Shown here in pieces: positions 1 through 6,231 of a stretch of 7,479 bases of DNA. How positions within the stretch are numbered: position 1 is the first letter of the stretch; each line of letters starts with the position of its first letter. The DNA comes from an uncultured Ruminococcus sp. (GTDB lineage: Bacteria; Bacillota; Clostridia; Oscillospirales; Ruminococcaceae). The notes under the pieces are model-generated. The model did no database searches. It saw nothing but the letters and a program-made list of their open reading frames with translations, and had not been told where the DNA came from. The translations under genes were made by a program, and so were the position numbers. Where the stretch lies: assembly GCA_937894495.1 (NCBI GenBank), contig CALCRR010000430.1, forward strand, positions 1-7,479, written 5' to 3'.

Positions 1-32
1 TCGATATCTTGCCCACTTCACAAAAGTGCGGC

Positions 33-63
33 AGGTGGGGGGATTACCCCGTCCGGTGAGGAC
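33..63 (+). repeat. GC-rich dispersed repeat, copy 1 (two tandem mini-hairpins)
   Basis: This 31-bp stretch matches the reverse complement of 7405-7435 at 29 of 31 positions, including a perfect 19-nt core TACCCCGTCCGGTGAGGAC. It contains two small stems, GGGG/CCCC around a 5-nt loop and GTCC/GGAC around GGTGA. The differences between the copies fall in the loop of the first stem, so the stems are kept. It lies just upstream of the ilvB promoter, outside any gene. Its function is unknown; it looks like a member of a dispersed intergenic repeat family. Confidence 0.7.
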
Positions 64-79
64 GTGGGAAACAAAAATA

Positions 80-108
80 TTGACATTTTTAAGTAGATAT
101 TGTATAAT
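80..108 (+). promoter_or_regulatory. Sigma-A promoter of ilvB
   Basis: TTGACA at 80-85 and TATAAT at 103-108 are separated by exactly 17 bp, a full consensus housekeeping promoter. Transcription should start near 115, giving a leader of about 50 nt. That is too short for a T-box, a riboswitch or a leader-peptide attenuator. The only leader structure seen is TATCCG-CTTA-CGGATA at 118-133, close to the mRNA 5' end. Confidence 0.85.
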
Positions 109-164
109 AGAATTGTATATCCGCTTACGGATAGCTTATTTTATTACGAAATGGAGTTTTGATA

Positions 165-1859
165 ATGCAGCTTAACGGTTCTGATGTTATAATTGAATGT
201 CTGCTGGAACAGGGTGTTGATACTATTTTCGGCTACCCGGGGGGAGCAGTGCTTAATATTTACGATGCTTTGTATAAGTATTCGGATAAGATCAGACATA
301 TCATCACCGCCCATGAGCAGGCTGCCTGCCATGCTGCCGACGGCTATTCCAGAACTACAGGCAGAACGGGCGTTGTGCTGGCTACCTCGGGACCCGGCGC
401 CACAAACCTGGTCACAGGTATAGCCACAGCTTATATGGACAGCGTGCCTCTGGTGGCTATAACAGGCAACGTTACCAGAAATCTGCTGGGACTTGACTCG
501 TTCCAGGAGGTGGATATCTGCGGTATAACCATGCCTGTCACAAAGCATAACTATATCGTTAAAGACCCCGAGAAGCTCCCCGATATTATCAGAGAGGCTT
601 TCAGGATAGCCAATGAGGGCAGAAAGGGTCCCGTGCTCATTGATATCCCCAAGGATATAACAGGCGCTATGATAGAGTATGAGAAAAAAGCCCCCCTTGC
701 GCCTGAGTATACCGACCCCGAGGGCGTTGATGATGAGATAGCTGCGGCTGTTGAGATAATCAAGGCAGCTGACAGACCCTTTGTTTATGCAGGCGGCGGC
801 GTGGTATCTGCCGATGCGGTGGAGGAGATGTCGGCGCTGGTGGACAAGCTGGACGCACCTGTGGCGCTGTCGCTCATGGGTCAGTGCGCTTATGATAACT
901 CAAAGGATAACTACATAGGTATGCTGGGTATGCACGGCACAAAGGCTTCGGCAATGGCTCTCAGCAAGTGCGATGTTATGATAGTTCTCGGTTCGAGATT
1001 TTCAGACAGAGTGCTCTGCAACCCCAACACCTTTGCACAGGGCACAAAAATAATCCACGTTGAGATCGACCCTGCGGAGATAGGCAAGAACATCGACGTT
1101 TATCACCATGTTACAGGCGATGTAAAGTATATCCTTTCAGAGCTGGCAAGGCTGGTCCCTCAGCAGAAGCATTCTATATGGATGGACGAGGTGCTGGGCT
1201 GGAAGAAGAAGTATGCCCTGAGAATGGTGCCTGTTGAGAGCGAGGAGGAGGTCCTGCCCGATCAGGTGATCGAGGAGCTGGACAGGCTCACCGACGGCAA
1301 GGCGATAGTTTCTACCGAGGTCGGTCAGCACCAGATGTGGGCAGCTCAGTATTACAACTTCAAGTGCCCCAGAAGCTTTGCCTCCAGCGGCGGACTGGGA
1401 ACGATGGGCTACGGTCTGGGCGCAGGCATGGGCTGCAAGGTGGGCAACCCCGACAGAACGGTTATCAACATCGCAGGCGACGGCAGCTTTTTTATGAACT
1501 GCAACGAGCTTTCCAGCCTTGCAAAGCACAAGATACCCCTTATCGAGCTGGTGTTTGAGAATGACGTGCTGGGCATGGTGCGCCAGTGGCAGAGACTGTT
1601 CTACGGCAAAAGGTTCTCGCAGACGGATATCGAGAGAGGCACCGACCTTATGAAGCTGGCAGAAGCCTTCGGCGTTGAGGGCGTGCGCATAAGCAAAAAA
1701 GAGGAGATAAAGCCGGGGCTTGAAAAGGCGCTGAAATTCGCCGCAGAGGGCAGACCTGTGCTGGTGGACGTTATCATCAACAAGGATATAAACGTCCTGC
1801 CCATGGTACCCGCAGGCGCAGATGTCAGCCAGCCCATAATGAATATCGAGCTGGACTGA
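165..1859 (+). CDS. ilvB: Acetolactate synthase, large (catalytic) subunit, biosynthetic type
   Basis: This 564-aa thiamine-diphosphate enzyme condenses two pyruvates to 2-acetolactate, or pyruvate with 2-ketobutyrate, the first common step of valine, leucine and isoleucine synthesis in the cytoplasm. The N-terminal ThDP-pyrimidine domain (about 1-170) carries FGYPGG and the catalytic Glu51 in AHEQAA. The middle FAD-type domain (about 190-325) has GSRFSDR and IDPAEIGKN. The C-terminal ThDP-pyrophosphate domain has GDGS at 438-441 and LGMVRQWQ near 469-476. The usual NN of the Mg-binding motif reads E465-N466; the second Asn is kept. Length fits the family. ATG at 165 is preferred because GGAG at 153-156 lies 8 nt upstream; an in-frame TTG at 159 is too close. 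No regulatory-subunit gene ilvN follows: a terminator starts 19 bp after the stop. Confidence 0.95.
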   Translation: MQLNGSDVIIECLLEQGVDTIFGYPGGAVLNIYDALYKYSDKIRHIITAHEQAACHAADGYSRTTGRTGVVLATSGPGATNLVTGIATAYMDSVPLVAITGNVTRNLLGLDSFQEVDICGITMPVTKHNYIVKDPEKLPDIIREAFRIANEGRKGPVLIDIPKDITGAMIEYEKKAPLAPEYTDPEGVDDEIAAAVEIIKAADRPFVYAGGGVVSADAVEEMSALVDKLDAPVALSLMGQCAYDNSKDNYIGMLGMHGTKASAMALSKCDVMIVLGSRFSDRVLCNPNTFAQGTKIIHVEIDPAEIGKNIDVYHHVTGDVKYILSELARLVPQQKHSIWMDEVLGWKKKYALRMVPVESEEEVLPDQVIEELDRLTDGKAIVSTEVGQHQMWAAQYYNFKCPRSFASSGGLGTMGYGLGAGMGCKVGNPDRTVINIAGDGSFFMNCNELSSLAKHKIPLIELVFENDVLGMVRQWQRLFYGKRFSQTDIERGTDLMKLAEAFGVEGVRISKKEEIKPGLEKALKFAAEGRPVLVDVIINKDINVLPMVPAGADVSQPIMNIELD

Positions 1860-1878
1860 TACACTGATCTGTAAATAC

Positions 1879-1920
1879 AAGGCACTTCTGTTAAGAGATA
1901 AGCAGAAGTGCCTTTTTGTT
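1879..1920 (+). terminator. Intrinsic terminator of ilvB
   Basis: A perfect 12-bp stem (AAGGCACTTCTG at 1879-1890 with CAGAAGTGCCTT at 1903-1914) encloses a 12-nt loop and runs into CCTTTTTGTT. It lies 19 bp after the ilvB stop, so ilvB is probably transcribed alone. It has only a weak T stretch on the other strand, so it is mainly a plus-strand terminator. Confidence 0.9.
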
Positions 1921-1950
1921 ACCCTGTGCAGCGCCTGATCAGTGAATTGC

Positions 1951-2000
1951 AAAAAAGAAAATAGTGAACGGAAAAGGCGGTGCCTTAACTGTTCACTATT
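1951..2000 (-). terminator. Inverted repeat with minus-strand T-tract; candidate terminator of the ylxM-khpA operon
   Basis: AATAGTGAAC at 1960-1969 pairs perfectly with GTTCACTATT at 1991-2000. Inside lies a second stem, AAGGC at 1974-1978 with GCCTT at 1982-1986. Read on the minus strand, the outer stem is followed by TTTTCTTTTTT (1951-1961 reversed), the form of an intrinsic terminator. It would serve the leftward operon ending at 2217, after read-through of the MITE. The GTTCACTATT/TTATTCAC wording also resembles TTCACTATT-type intergenic minisatellites, so it may be a repeat recruited as a terminator. Confidence 0.5.
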
Positions 2001-2010
2001 CGTTATTCAC

Positions 2011-2174
2011 TAGGGTGTGTTGACACTAAACTGATACGCGGATTTTTGAGATATTTTTGTTCCGTTCTAGGCAAAAATCCGCAGTTGGGCTGTCGCCCTG
2101 CAAGGATTTTTAACGACGAACGGGACAAAAATATCCAAAAAGACGTGTGTTAGGCTTAGTGTCAACACACCCTA
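2011..2174. mobile_element. MITE-like non-coding element with TA target-site duplication
   Basis: A 160-bp element (2013-2172) is bounded by perfect inverted ends beginning GGGTGTGTTGACACTAA and ending in its reverse complement. It is flanked by TA on both sides (2011-2012 and 2173-2174), as expected of a TA target duplication. The arms stay complementary further in: 2050-2067 matches 2118-2135 reversed at 17 of 18 positions, AAAAATCC at 2073-2080 pairs with GGATTTTT at 2104-2111, and the tip is GGGC-TGTC-GCCC. The whole element can fold into one long imperfect hairpin and holds no open reading frame. It is probably a non-autonomous relative of a TA-targeting insertion sequence (IS630/Tc1-mariner or some IS5-type elements). 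The parent family cannot be named from this sequence. Confidence 0.85.
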
Positions 2175-2216
2175 TTTACTTTTCACTGAGCAGCAGCGTC
2201 TGTACCGCCGCACTTC

Positions 2217-2450
2217 TCAGTCTATCTCGACCATGATCTTCTGATCTATCCTTGAAGCGCTGGCTCTCATGACAACTCTGATAGCCTTGGCTATCCTGCC
2301 CTGCTTGCCGATAACTCTGCCCATATCATCAGGGGCAACGTGGAGATGATAGACCACTATGCCTTCCTCGTTGGGCTCGTCAACGACTACCTCGATAGCA
2401 GACTTGTCCTCAACAAGCTCAGCCACTATAGTTTCAAGAAGCTCTTTCAT
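2217..2450 (-). CDS. khpA: KH-domain RNA-binding protein KhpA (YlqC family)
   Basis: This 77-aa protein is essentially one KH domain, with the GxxG RNA-backbone loop as G48-K-Q-G51 in GRVIGKQGR and the following helix AKAIRVVMRA. Length and sequence match KhpA/YlqC, a small cytoplasmic RNA-binding protein that in other Bacillota pairs with KhpB (Jag/EloR) and affects cell elongation and division. ATG at 2450 is chosen because AGGAGGA lies 8 nt upstream; a longer frame to 2501 would run through the structured spacer and has no such site. It follows rpsP, the common Bacillota order, but the usual next genes rimM, trmD and rplS are missing here. The operon ends facing ilvB. Confidence 0.93.
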   Translation of the reverse strand: MKELLETIVAELVEDKSAIEVVVDEPNEEGIVVYHLHVAPDDMGRVIGKQGRIAKAIRVVMRASASRIDQKIMVEID

Positions 2451-2481
2451 AATAACTTTCCTCCTGTTCAGCTTTTCCCAC

Positions 2482-2543
2482 AAAAACCTCGGGCATTCCA
2501 CCCGATAATACGGTAAGGCAGGGGTGGGATAAGTGCCTTACCG
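2482..2543 (-). promoter_or_regulatory. Structured spacer RNA between rpsP and khpA (attenuator or pseudoknot candidate)
   Basis: In the leftward transcript, a perfect 10-bp hairpin (2543-2534 with 2520-2511, CGGTAAGGCA/TGCCTTACCG, 13-nt loop) is followed by a second stem, TCGGG/CCCGA (2505-2501 with 2493-2489), then GGTTTTTG. The second unit looks like a short intrinsic terminator. Six loop bases of the first hairpin (CCACCC, 2527-2522 reversed) are complementary to GGGTGG in the 5' arm and loop of the second (2503-2498). The two could form a pseudoknot or compete. This may set the rpsP-to-khpA expression ratio; no known riboswitch class was recognised. Confidence 0.5.
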
Positions 2544-2569
2544 ATCGAGGAGAACCTCAAAAAAATTGA

Positions 2570-2812
2570 TCAAAGTGTGCCGTTCTTTTTAAGGATAGCC
2601 TTAACGGTGTCGGTAGGCTGTGCGCCCTTAGCGATCCAGCTCTTCACCTTTTCATCGTCTACCTTTACTACTGAAGGCTCCTTTGTGGGGTCATAGTAGC
2701 CAAGCTCCTCGATGAAACGTCCGTCTCTGGGATATCTTGAATCAGCAACAACAAGTCTGTAAAAAGGTGCCTTCTTAGCGCCCATTCTTCTCAGTCTGAT
2801 CTTTACTGCCAT
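2570..2812 (-). CDS. rpsP: 30S ribosomal protein S16
   Basis: This 80-aa protein has the standard S16 sequence: MAVKIRLRRMGAKKAPFYR at the start, VVADSRYPRDGRFIEELGYYDP in the middle and a basic C-terminal part ending KKNGTL. S16 binds 16S rRNA in the body of the small subunit and helps its assembly. Length is typical for Bacillota. GGAGGTG lies 8 nt before the ATG. Upstream is the Imm17-like gene (61-bp gap holding a hairpin), which separates rpsP from its usual neighbour ffh. Downstream is khpA across a 119-bp structured spacer. Confidence 0.98.
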   Translation of the reverse strand: MAVKIRLRRMGAKKAPFYRLVVADSRYPRDGRFIEELGYYDPTKEPSVVKVDDEKVKSWIAKGAQPTDTVKAILKKNGTL

Positions 2813-2842
2813 TTTAAATTCACCTCCGTGTATCAGTTATAT

Positions 2843-2867
2843 ATCAAAGCGGGGAACCGCCTTTGAT
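2843..2867 (-). promoter_or_regulatory. Hairpin in the leader region of rpsP
   Basis: In the 61-bp gap between the Imm17-like gene and rpsP, ATCAAAGGCGG (2867-2857 on the minus strand) pairs with CCGCTTTGAT (2852-2843), a 10-bp stem with one bulged G and a GGAA-type 4-nt loop. There is no T-run after it, so it is not a standard terminator. It could be an RNA-processing or stability element separating the upstream cistrons from rpsP. No promoter could be recognised in this gap. Confidence 0.4.
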
Positions 2868-2873
2868 GTCATA

Positions 2874-3065
2874 TCACGCTATCATAAAAACAAGTATCAT
2901 AAGCAGGGCGCCGAGTATGGCGTAAAACACCCGTGCTCCGTTCCTGCCCAGCAGCTTCACAAAGGGTCTGGCTCTGTAGTTGTCAAAAAACCAGTCCCAG
3001 TCGCATACGGCTGCCGCTATGCATAAAAGTCCGCCGATCGATCCGAATACGATCTCTATACCCAT
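2874..3065 (-). CDS. Small two-helix membrane protein resembling the Imm17 family
   Basis: This 63-aa protein has two hydrophobic segments, about residues 3-21 and 46-63. They flank a polar loop with the pattern DWDWFFDNYRARPFVK and then LGRNGARVFY. From memory this pattern, the length and the two-helix layout match the Imm17 family (immunity proteins predicted in polymorphic-toxin systems); I could not run a profile search. ATG at 3065 is preferred: GGAGG ends 5 nt upstream and overlaps the earlier in-frame ATG at 3077, which has only a weak site. It sits between ffh (41-bp gap) and rpsP in the same direction, so it is very likely co-transcribed with them. No toxin gene is visible nearby. 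The role is unknown; an orphan immunity protein or a housekeeping membrane protein are both possible. Confidence 0.75.
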   Translation of the reverse strand: MGIEIVFGSIGGLLCIAAAVCDWDWFFDNYRARPFVKLLGRNGARVFYAILGALLMILVFMIA

Positions 3066-3106
3066 TTTGACCTCCATAACGCCTTGCTGCCGTCACAGAT
3101 GGGGTA

Positions 3107-4477
3107 TCACTGAGGCATACCGCCGCCTAAGCCCTTTATGAGCTTAGCTCTGTTCATTCTCGACTTTCTGCCGTGCAGCGCACCGCCGCCGATACCAAAC
3201 TGCTTCATCATCTTCTGCATCTGCTCAAACTGCTTCAGCAGCTGGTTCACATCAGATACCTGCGTGCCGCTTCCTGCGGCTATCCTTCTCTTCCTCTTGG
3301 GGTCTATTATCGAGGGCTTTGCTCTCTCTGCCTTGGTCATTGAGTTTATCATTGCCTCGGTCTTTTTTAGCGCAGCCTCGCCGCTCTCCACGTCCTCATC
3401 GGTGAGCTTGCCTGTGCCCGGCAGCATTTTGATGATGGACTTCATTGAGCCCATTTTCTGTATCTGCTTCATCTGGTCCAGCAGGTCGTTAAGGTCAAAG
3501 CCCTGGTCCTGCACCTTTCTGGCAAGCTTCTCGGCTTCCTTCTCGTCCACCGTTGCCGTAGCCTTTTCGATAAGGGTGAGCATATCGCCCATGCCCAGTA
3601 TCCTTGAAGCCATTCTCTCAGGGTGGAAGGGCTCGAACTCGTCCAGCTTCTCGCCCATGCCCACAAATTTTATAGGCTTACCTGTTACCGCCAGCACCGA
3701 CAGCGCCGCACCGCCTCTGGTGTCAGAGTCCAGCTTTGTCAGTATCACCGAGTCGATACCCAGCGCCTCGTCAAAGCTTGAAGCCACCTTGACAGCGTCC
3801 TGACCGATCATGGCGTCAACCACCAGCATTATCTCGTTAGGCTCTGCTATCTTCTTCACGTCCTTGAGCTCGTCCATAAGCTCCTCGTCGATATGCAGAC
3901 GTCCTGCGGTATCTATGATCACCAGGTCATTGCCGTAGTCCTTAGCGTGCTTGATACCCTCCTTGACTATCTTCCTGGGGTCTATCTGACCCATCTCAAA
4001 AACAGCCACCTCGGCTCTCTCAGCCACCACCTTCAGCTGCTCGATAGCAGCAGGTCTGTAAACGTCCGCCGCGATAAGCAGAGGTCTTTTGCCCTGTGCC
4101 TTGAACATTTTAGCCAGCTTAGCCGCATGGGTGGTCTTACCCGAGCCCTGCAGACCGCACATCATGATGATACACGGGGGCTTGTTGGGGAAATTTATCT
4201 TTGAGTTAGCCTCGCCCATGAGCTTGACCAGCTCTTCATTAACTATCTTTATCACCTGCTGACCGGGAGTAAGGCTTTTGAGCACGTCCTCGCCAACACT
4301 TCTCTCGGTAACAGCGGCTATGAAATCTTTAACTACCTTATAGCTTACGTCAGCTTCAAGCAGAGCCATTTTTACCTCACGCATAGCCTCCTTGACGTCA
4401 GCCTCGGTGAGCTTGCCCCTGGATTTTAGCTTTTTAAAAACGCTGCCAAGCTTTTCTGACAAGCCTTCAAATGCCAT
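3107..4477 (-). CDS. ffh: Signal recognition particle GTPase Ffh (SRP54)
   Basis: This 456-aa protein binds the SRP RNA and signal sequences of nascent membrane and secreted proteins, and delivers ribosomes to FtsY at the membrane. The N domain spans about 1-95. The G domain (about 96-295) shows GLQGSGKTT at 108-116, DTAGR at 189-193 and TKLD at 247-250. The methionine-rich M domain (about 300-440) includes the RNA-binding patch RKRRIAAGSGT (395-405) and NQLLKQFEQMQKMMKQF. Length and motifs are typical and intact. The ATG at 4477 follows GAGAGGTG with a 6-nt gap; an in-frame GTG at 4486 lies inside that site and is less likely. It follows ylxM by 60 bp, the standard Bacillota pair. The SRP RNA gene was not seen here. 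Confidence 0.98.
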   Translation of the reverse strand: MAFEGLSEKLGSVFKKLKSRGKLTEADVKEAMREVKMALLEADVSYKVVKDFIAAVTERSVGEDVLKSLTPGQQVIKIVNEELVKLMGEANSKINFPNKPPCIIMMCGLQGSGKTTHAAKLAKMFKAQGKRPLLIAADVYRPAAIEQLKVVAERAEVAVFEMGQIDPRKIVKEGIKHAKDYGNDLVIIDTAGRLHIDEELMDELKDVKKIAEPNEIMLVVDAMIGQDAVKVASSFDEALGIDSVILTKLDSDTRGGAALSVLAVTGKPIKFVGMGEKLDEFEPFHPERMASRILGMGDMLTLIEKATATVDEKEAEKLARKVQDQGFDLNDLLDQMKQIQKMGSMKSIIKMLPGTGKLTDEDVESGEAALKKTEAMINSMTKAERAKPSIIDPKRKRRIAAGSGTQVSDVNQLLKQFEQMQKMMKQFGIGGGALHGRKSRMNRAKLIKGLGGGMPQ

Positions 4478-4537
4478 CTGTAACACCTCTCTTTTAAATA
4501 CGCGGTAACTATCATTCTGCCCATTTTTAATGAGCTC

Positions 4538-4939
4538 TTATTTTTCAAGCTCTTCTATCAGCGCTGCGGTATCGTAATCCTCCAGCTTGCTGTCGAGATT
4601 TTCAAGCAGCACTATAGTTTTCTCGGCGATGGGTCTTGAAAGGCTTATCCTTTTGCACTCATTAAAAATATCCAGCGCCTGTGACTTAAATTCCTTCAGC
4701 TGCTCCACATACTCCTGCTGGGCTTTGTACAGCCCCAGCTTCTGCTCATAATCGGTCAGAGCCTTTTCGCAGTGCTTTACAGCGTCGTGAACGCCCTGCC
4801 TTGAAATGCCGCACTGCTGCGCCACCTCGCCCAGCGAAAGGTCGTCGTTATAATACATATTCATTATATTGAGCTGTTTTTCGGTGAACAGCGCACCGTA
4901 AAGGTCAAGCAGCTCTATAAGCTCCAGATTTTTGCTCAC
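4538..4939 (-). CDS. ylxM: YlxM family DNA-binding protein (SRP-associated)
   Basis: This 133-aa protein matches YlxM, the small helix-turn-helix protein encoded directly before ffh in Bacillota. The N-terminal part has LLDLYGALFTEKQ and NMYYNDDLSLGEVAQQCGIS, then RQGVHDAVKHCEKAL, a sigma-70 region-4-like HTH (about residues 34-61). A charged, coiled-coil-prone tail follows (about 62-133). In other Gram-positives YlxM has been linked to SRP function. The frame is open to 5053, but GTG at 4939 is chosen because the family's conserved start (SKNLELIELL) lies there, GGGGTGA is 6 nt upstream, and the promoter at 5013-5041 makes longer versions impossible. It is the first gene of the operon. The start codon is the least certain point. 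Confidence 0.9.
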   Translation of the reverse strand: MSKNLELIELLDLYGALFTEKQLNIMNMYYNDDLSLGEVAQQCGISRQGVHDAVKHCEKALTDYEQKLGLYKAQQEYVEQLKEFKSQALDIFNECKRISLSRPIAEKTIVLLENLDSKLEDYDTAALIEELEK

Positions 4940-5012
4940 ACCGATCACCCCGCATAAGAACAGTACAATTTTTAACTCAGTTGTAAAGCTAAACACCTTT
5001 ACAACATTAATT
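4940..5012 (-). promoter_or_regulatory. Leader of the ylxM-ffh operon with a 5'-terminal hairpin
   Basis: From the expected start site near 5006 the transcript begins with GTTGTAAAG (5005-4997) pairing perfectly with CTTTACAAC (4988-4980) around an 8-nt loop. A 9-bp stem at the extreme 5' end commonly protects mRNA from 5'-dependent decay. The rest of the 65-nt leader is AT-rich up to the GGGGTGA ribosome-binding site. Confidence 0.55.
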
Positions 5013-5041
5013 ATTATATACCACCTTCCCCCGATTGTCAA
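5013..5041 (-). promoter_or_regulatory. Sigma-A promoter of the ylxM-ffh-rpsP-khpA operon
   Basis: On the minus strand TTGACA (5041-5036) and TATAAT (5018-5013) are 17 bp apart, a full consensus promoter. Upstream, 5042-5090 is very rich in A and T tracts (including an inverted repeat CATAAAA/TTTTATG at 5059-5082), as expected of an UP element for a highly expressed translation operon. The 316-bp gene-free gap 4940-5255 holds this promoter, the divergent reductase promoter and no other gene that I can see. Confidence 0.88.
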
Positions 5042-5185
5042 GGGCTTTCTCAAAAAAACATAAAATTTAACAATTTTTTATGAAAAAATCGGTATCTGTA
5101 TGTTACAATGACTTATGACCCAGCAGGCAGACTTGAAAGCACTGTTAAGGCACGTGATTTCACCTGTTTTTTTGCTTTTTTGCAC

Positions 5186-5214
5186 TTTACAATTATAAGA
5201 AAATATGATATAAT
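5186..5214 (+). promoter_or_regulatory. Sigma-A promoter of the aldo/keto reductase gene
   Basis: TTTACA at 5186-5191 and TATAAT at 5209-5214 have a 17-bp spacer, and the -10 is extended by TGA just before it (TGATATAAT). The start would be near 5221, giving a leader of about 35 nt. In that leader the Shine-Dalgarno AAGGAGG (5241-5247) sits in the loop of a short stem, TTGCT (5236-5240) with AGCAA (5250-5254). Confidence 0.8.
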
Positions 5215-5255
5215 ATTAAAATGTATAGAAGAATATTGCTAAGGAGGGGAGCAAA

Positions 5256-6221
5256 ATGCTCAGCCATGTTTTGAAGAATGACAGATATGAGATAAAAATA
5301 CCCTCGCTGACCTTTGGTACGGCGAATTTTGAGAGACAGGACAGCGACGAGACATATTTCTCGCTGCTTGATAAATATGTTGAGCTGGGCGGCTGGTGCA
5401 TCGACACAGCCAGAGTGTACTGTGACTGGGTGGAGGACGGTCACAATGCCAGTGAGTCGGCGGTAGGCAGGTGGCTGCAGGCAAGGGCTTGCAGGGATAA
5501 GATACTTATCTCCACCAAGGGCGGACACCCCGAATGGGACGTCTGGGAGCCAAGGCTCGGCAGAGCCGATCTTGAAAAGGACCTGGGTGAGAGCCTTGAA
5601 TGCTTAAAGACCGACTACATAGACATTTACTTTCTCCACCGTGACGACCCCGATGTGCCTGTTGAGGAGATAATGCCCGTGCTCAACGATTTTTACCAAA
5701 GCGGCAGGATACACTTTATAGGCGTTTCAAACTGGACGGCTGCCAGGATAGAGGAGGCTAACCGTTTTGCCAATGAGAACGGTCTGGAGCCTATCAGGAT
5801 AAGCCAGATAAACTATTCGCTTGCCCACGCCAGTGCAGATATGCTGGGGGACGAGTCGCTGATATGCATGGACACCAAGGAGCATGCCTGGTACAGAAAG
5901 AACAATTTCCCCCTTATGGCGTTCTCGCCCCAGGCAAAGGGCTTTTTTGCAAAGCTTGCCAAGGGCGATACGGCAAACAACCTGCCTGAGAGCCAGTATG
6001 CCTCCACCGCAAATCTGGCAAGGCTGGCAAAGGTAAAGCGCATAGCCGACCAAACAGGTATGCCCCCTGCGGTAGTGCCGCTGGGATATCTCAACAGCCA
6101 GCCGTTTTTCGTATCTTCGGTATTTGCGGTAACAAAGCTGTGGCAGCTTGAAGAGGACATGGAAGCCCAGGACCTGAAATACGATGAAAAAACACTGGCT
6201 TTTATGGAAAATATGCTGTGA
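5256..6221 (+). CDS. Aldo/keto reductase family oxidoreductase
   Basis: This 321-aa cytoplasmic enzyme has a TIM-barrel aldo/keto reductase fold that reduces carbonyl groups with a nicotinamide cofactor; its substrate cannot be told. The catalytic tetrad is visible: Asp50 and Tyr55 in CIDTARVYCDW, Lys88 in STKGG and His128 in FLHRDDP. GVSNW (156-160) and SQINYS (183-188) are the usual barrel-strand motifs. The C-terminal region SVFAVTKLWQLEEDM takes the place of the usual phosphate-binding segment (IPG-type, with Lys and Arg), so cofactor preference may differ from NADPH-specific relatives. AAGGAGG lies 8 nt before the ATG. It has its own promoter and terminator, so it is a single-gene unit unrelated to its neighbours. 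Confidence 0.9.
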   Translation: MLSHVLKNDRYEIKIPSLTFGTANFERQDSDETYFSLLDKYVELGGWCIDTARVYCDWVEDGHNASESAVGRWLQARACRDKILISTKGGHPEWDVWEPRLGRADLEKDLGESLECLKTDYIDIYFLHRDDPDVPVEEIMPVLNDFYQSGRIHFIGVSNWTAARIEEANRFANENGLEPIRISQINYSLAHASADMLGDESLICMDTKEHAWYRKNNFPLMAFSPQAKGFFAKLAKGDTANNLPESQYASTANLARLAKVKRIADQTGMPPAVVPLGYLNSQPFFVSSVFAVTKLWQLEEDMEAQDLKYDEKTLAFMENML

Positions 6222-6231
6222 TAAATAAACC

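Noticed and set aside
109..164. Riboswitch, T-box or leader-peptide attenuator before ilvB
   Set aside because: The predicted leader is about 50 nt with a single small hairpin and no leader peptide or terminator, too short for any of these.
1137..1952. Long 271-aa open frame on the minus strand across ilvB
   Set aside because: It is a mirror of the strongly supported ilvB coding region, with no ribosome-binding site and no recognisable domain; it also runs across the ilvB terminator.
3138..3803. 221-aa open frame on the plus strand opposite ffh
   Set aside because: It is antisense to the conserved M and G domains of Ffh; its Ser/Leu-rich composition is what a shadow frame gives, and no start signals are seen.
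5150..5190. Possible terminator at AGGCACGTGATTTCACCT followed by T-runs
   Set aside because: The only continuous stem is 4 bp (GTGA/TCAC) with a bulge below it, and no plus-strand gene ends upstream.
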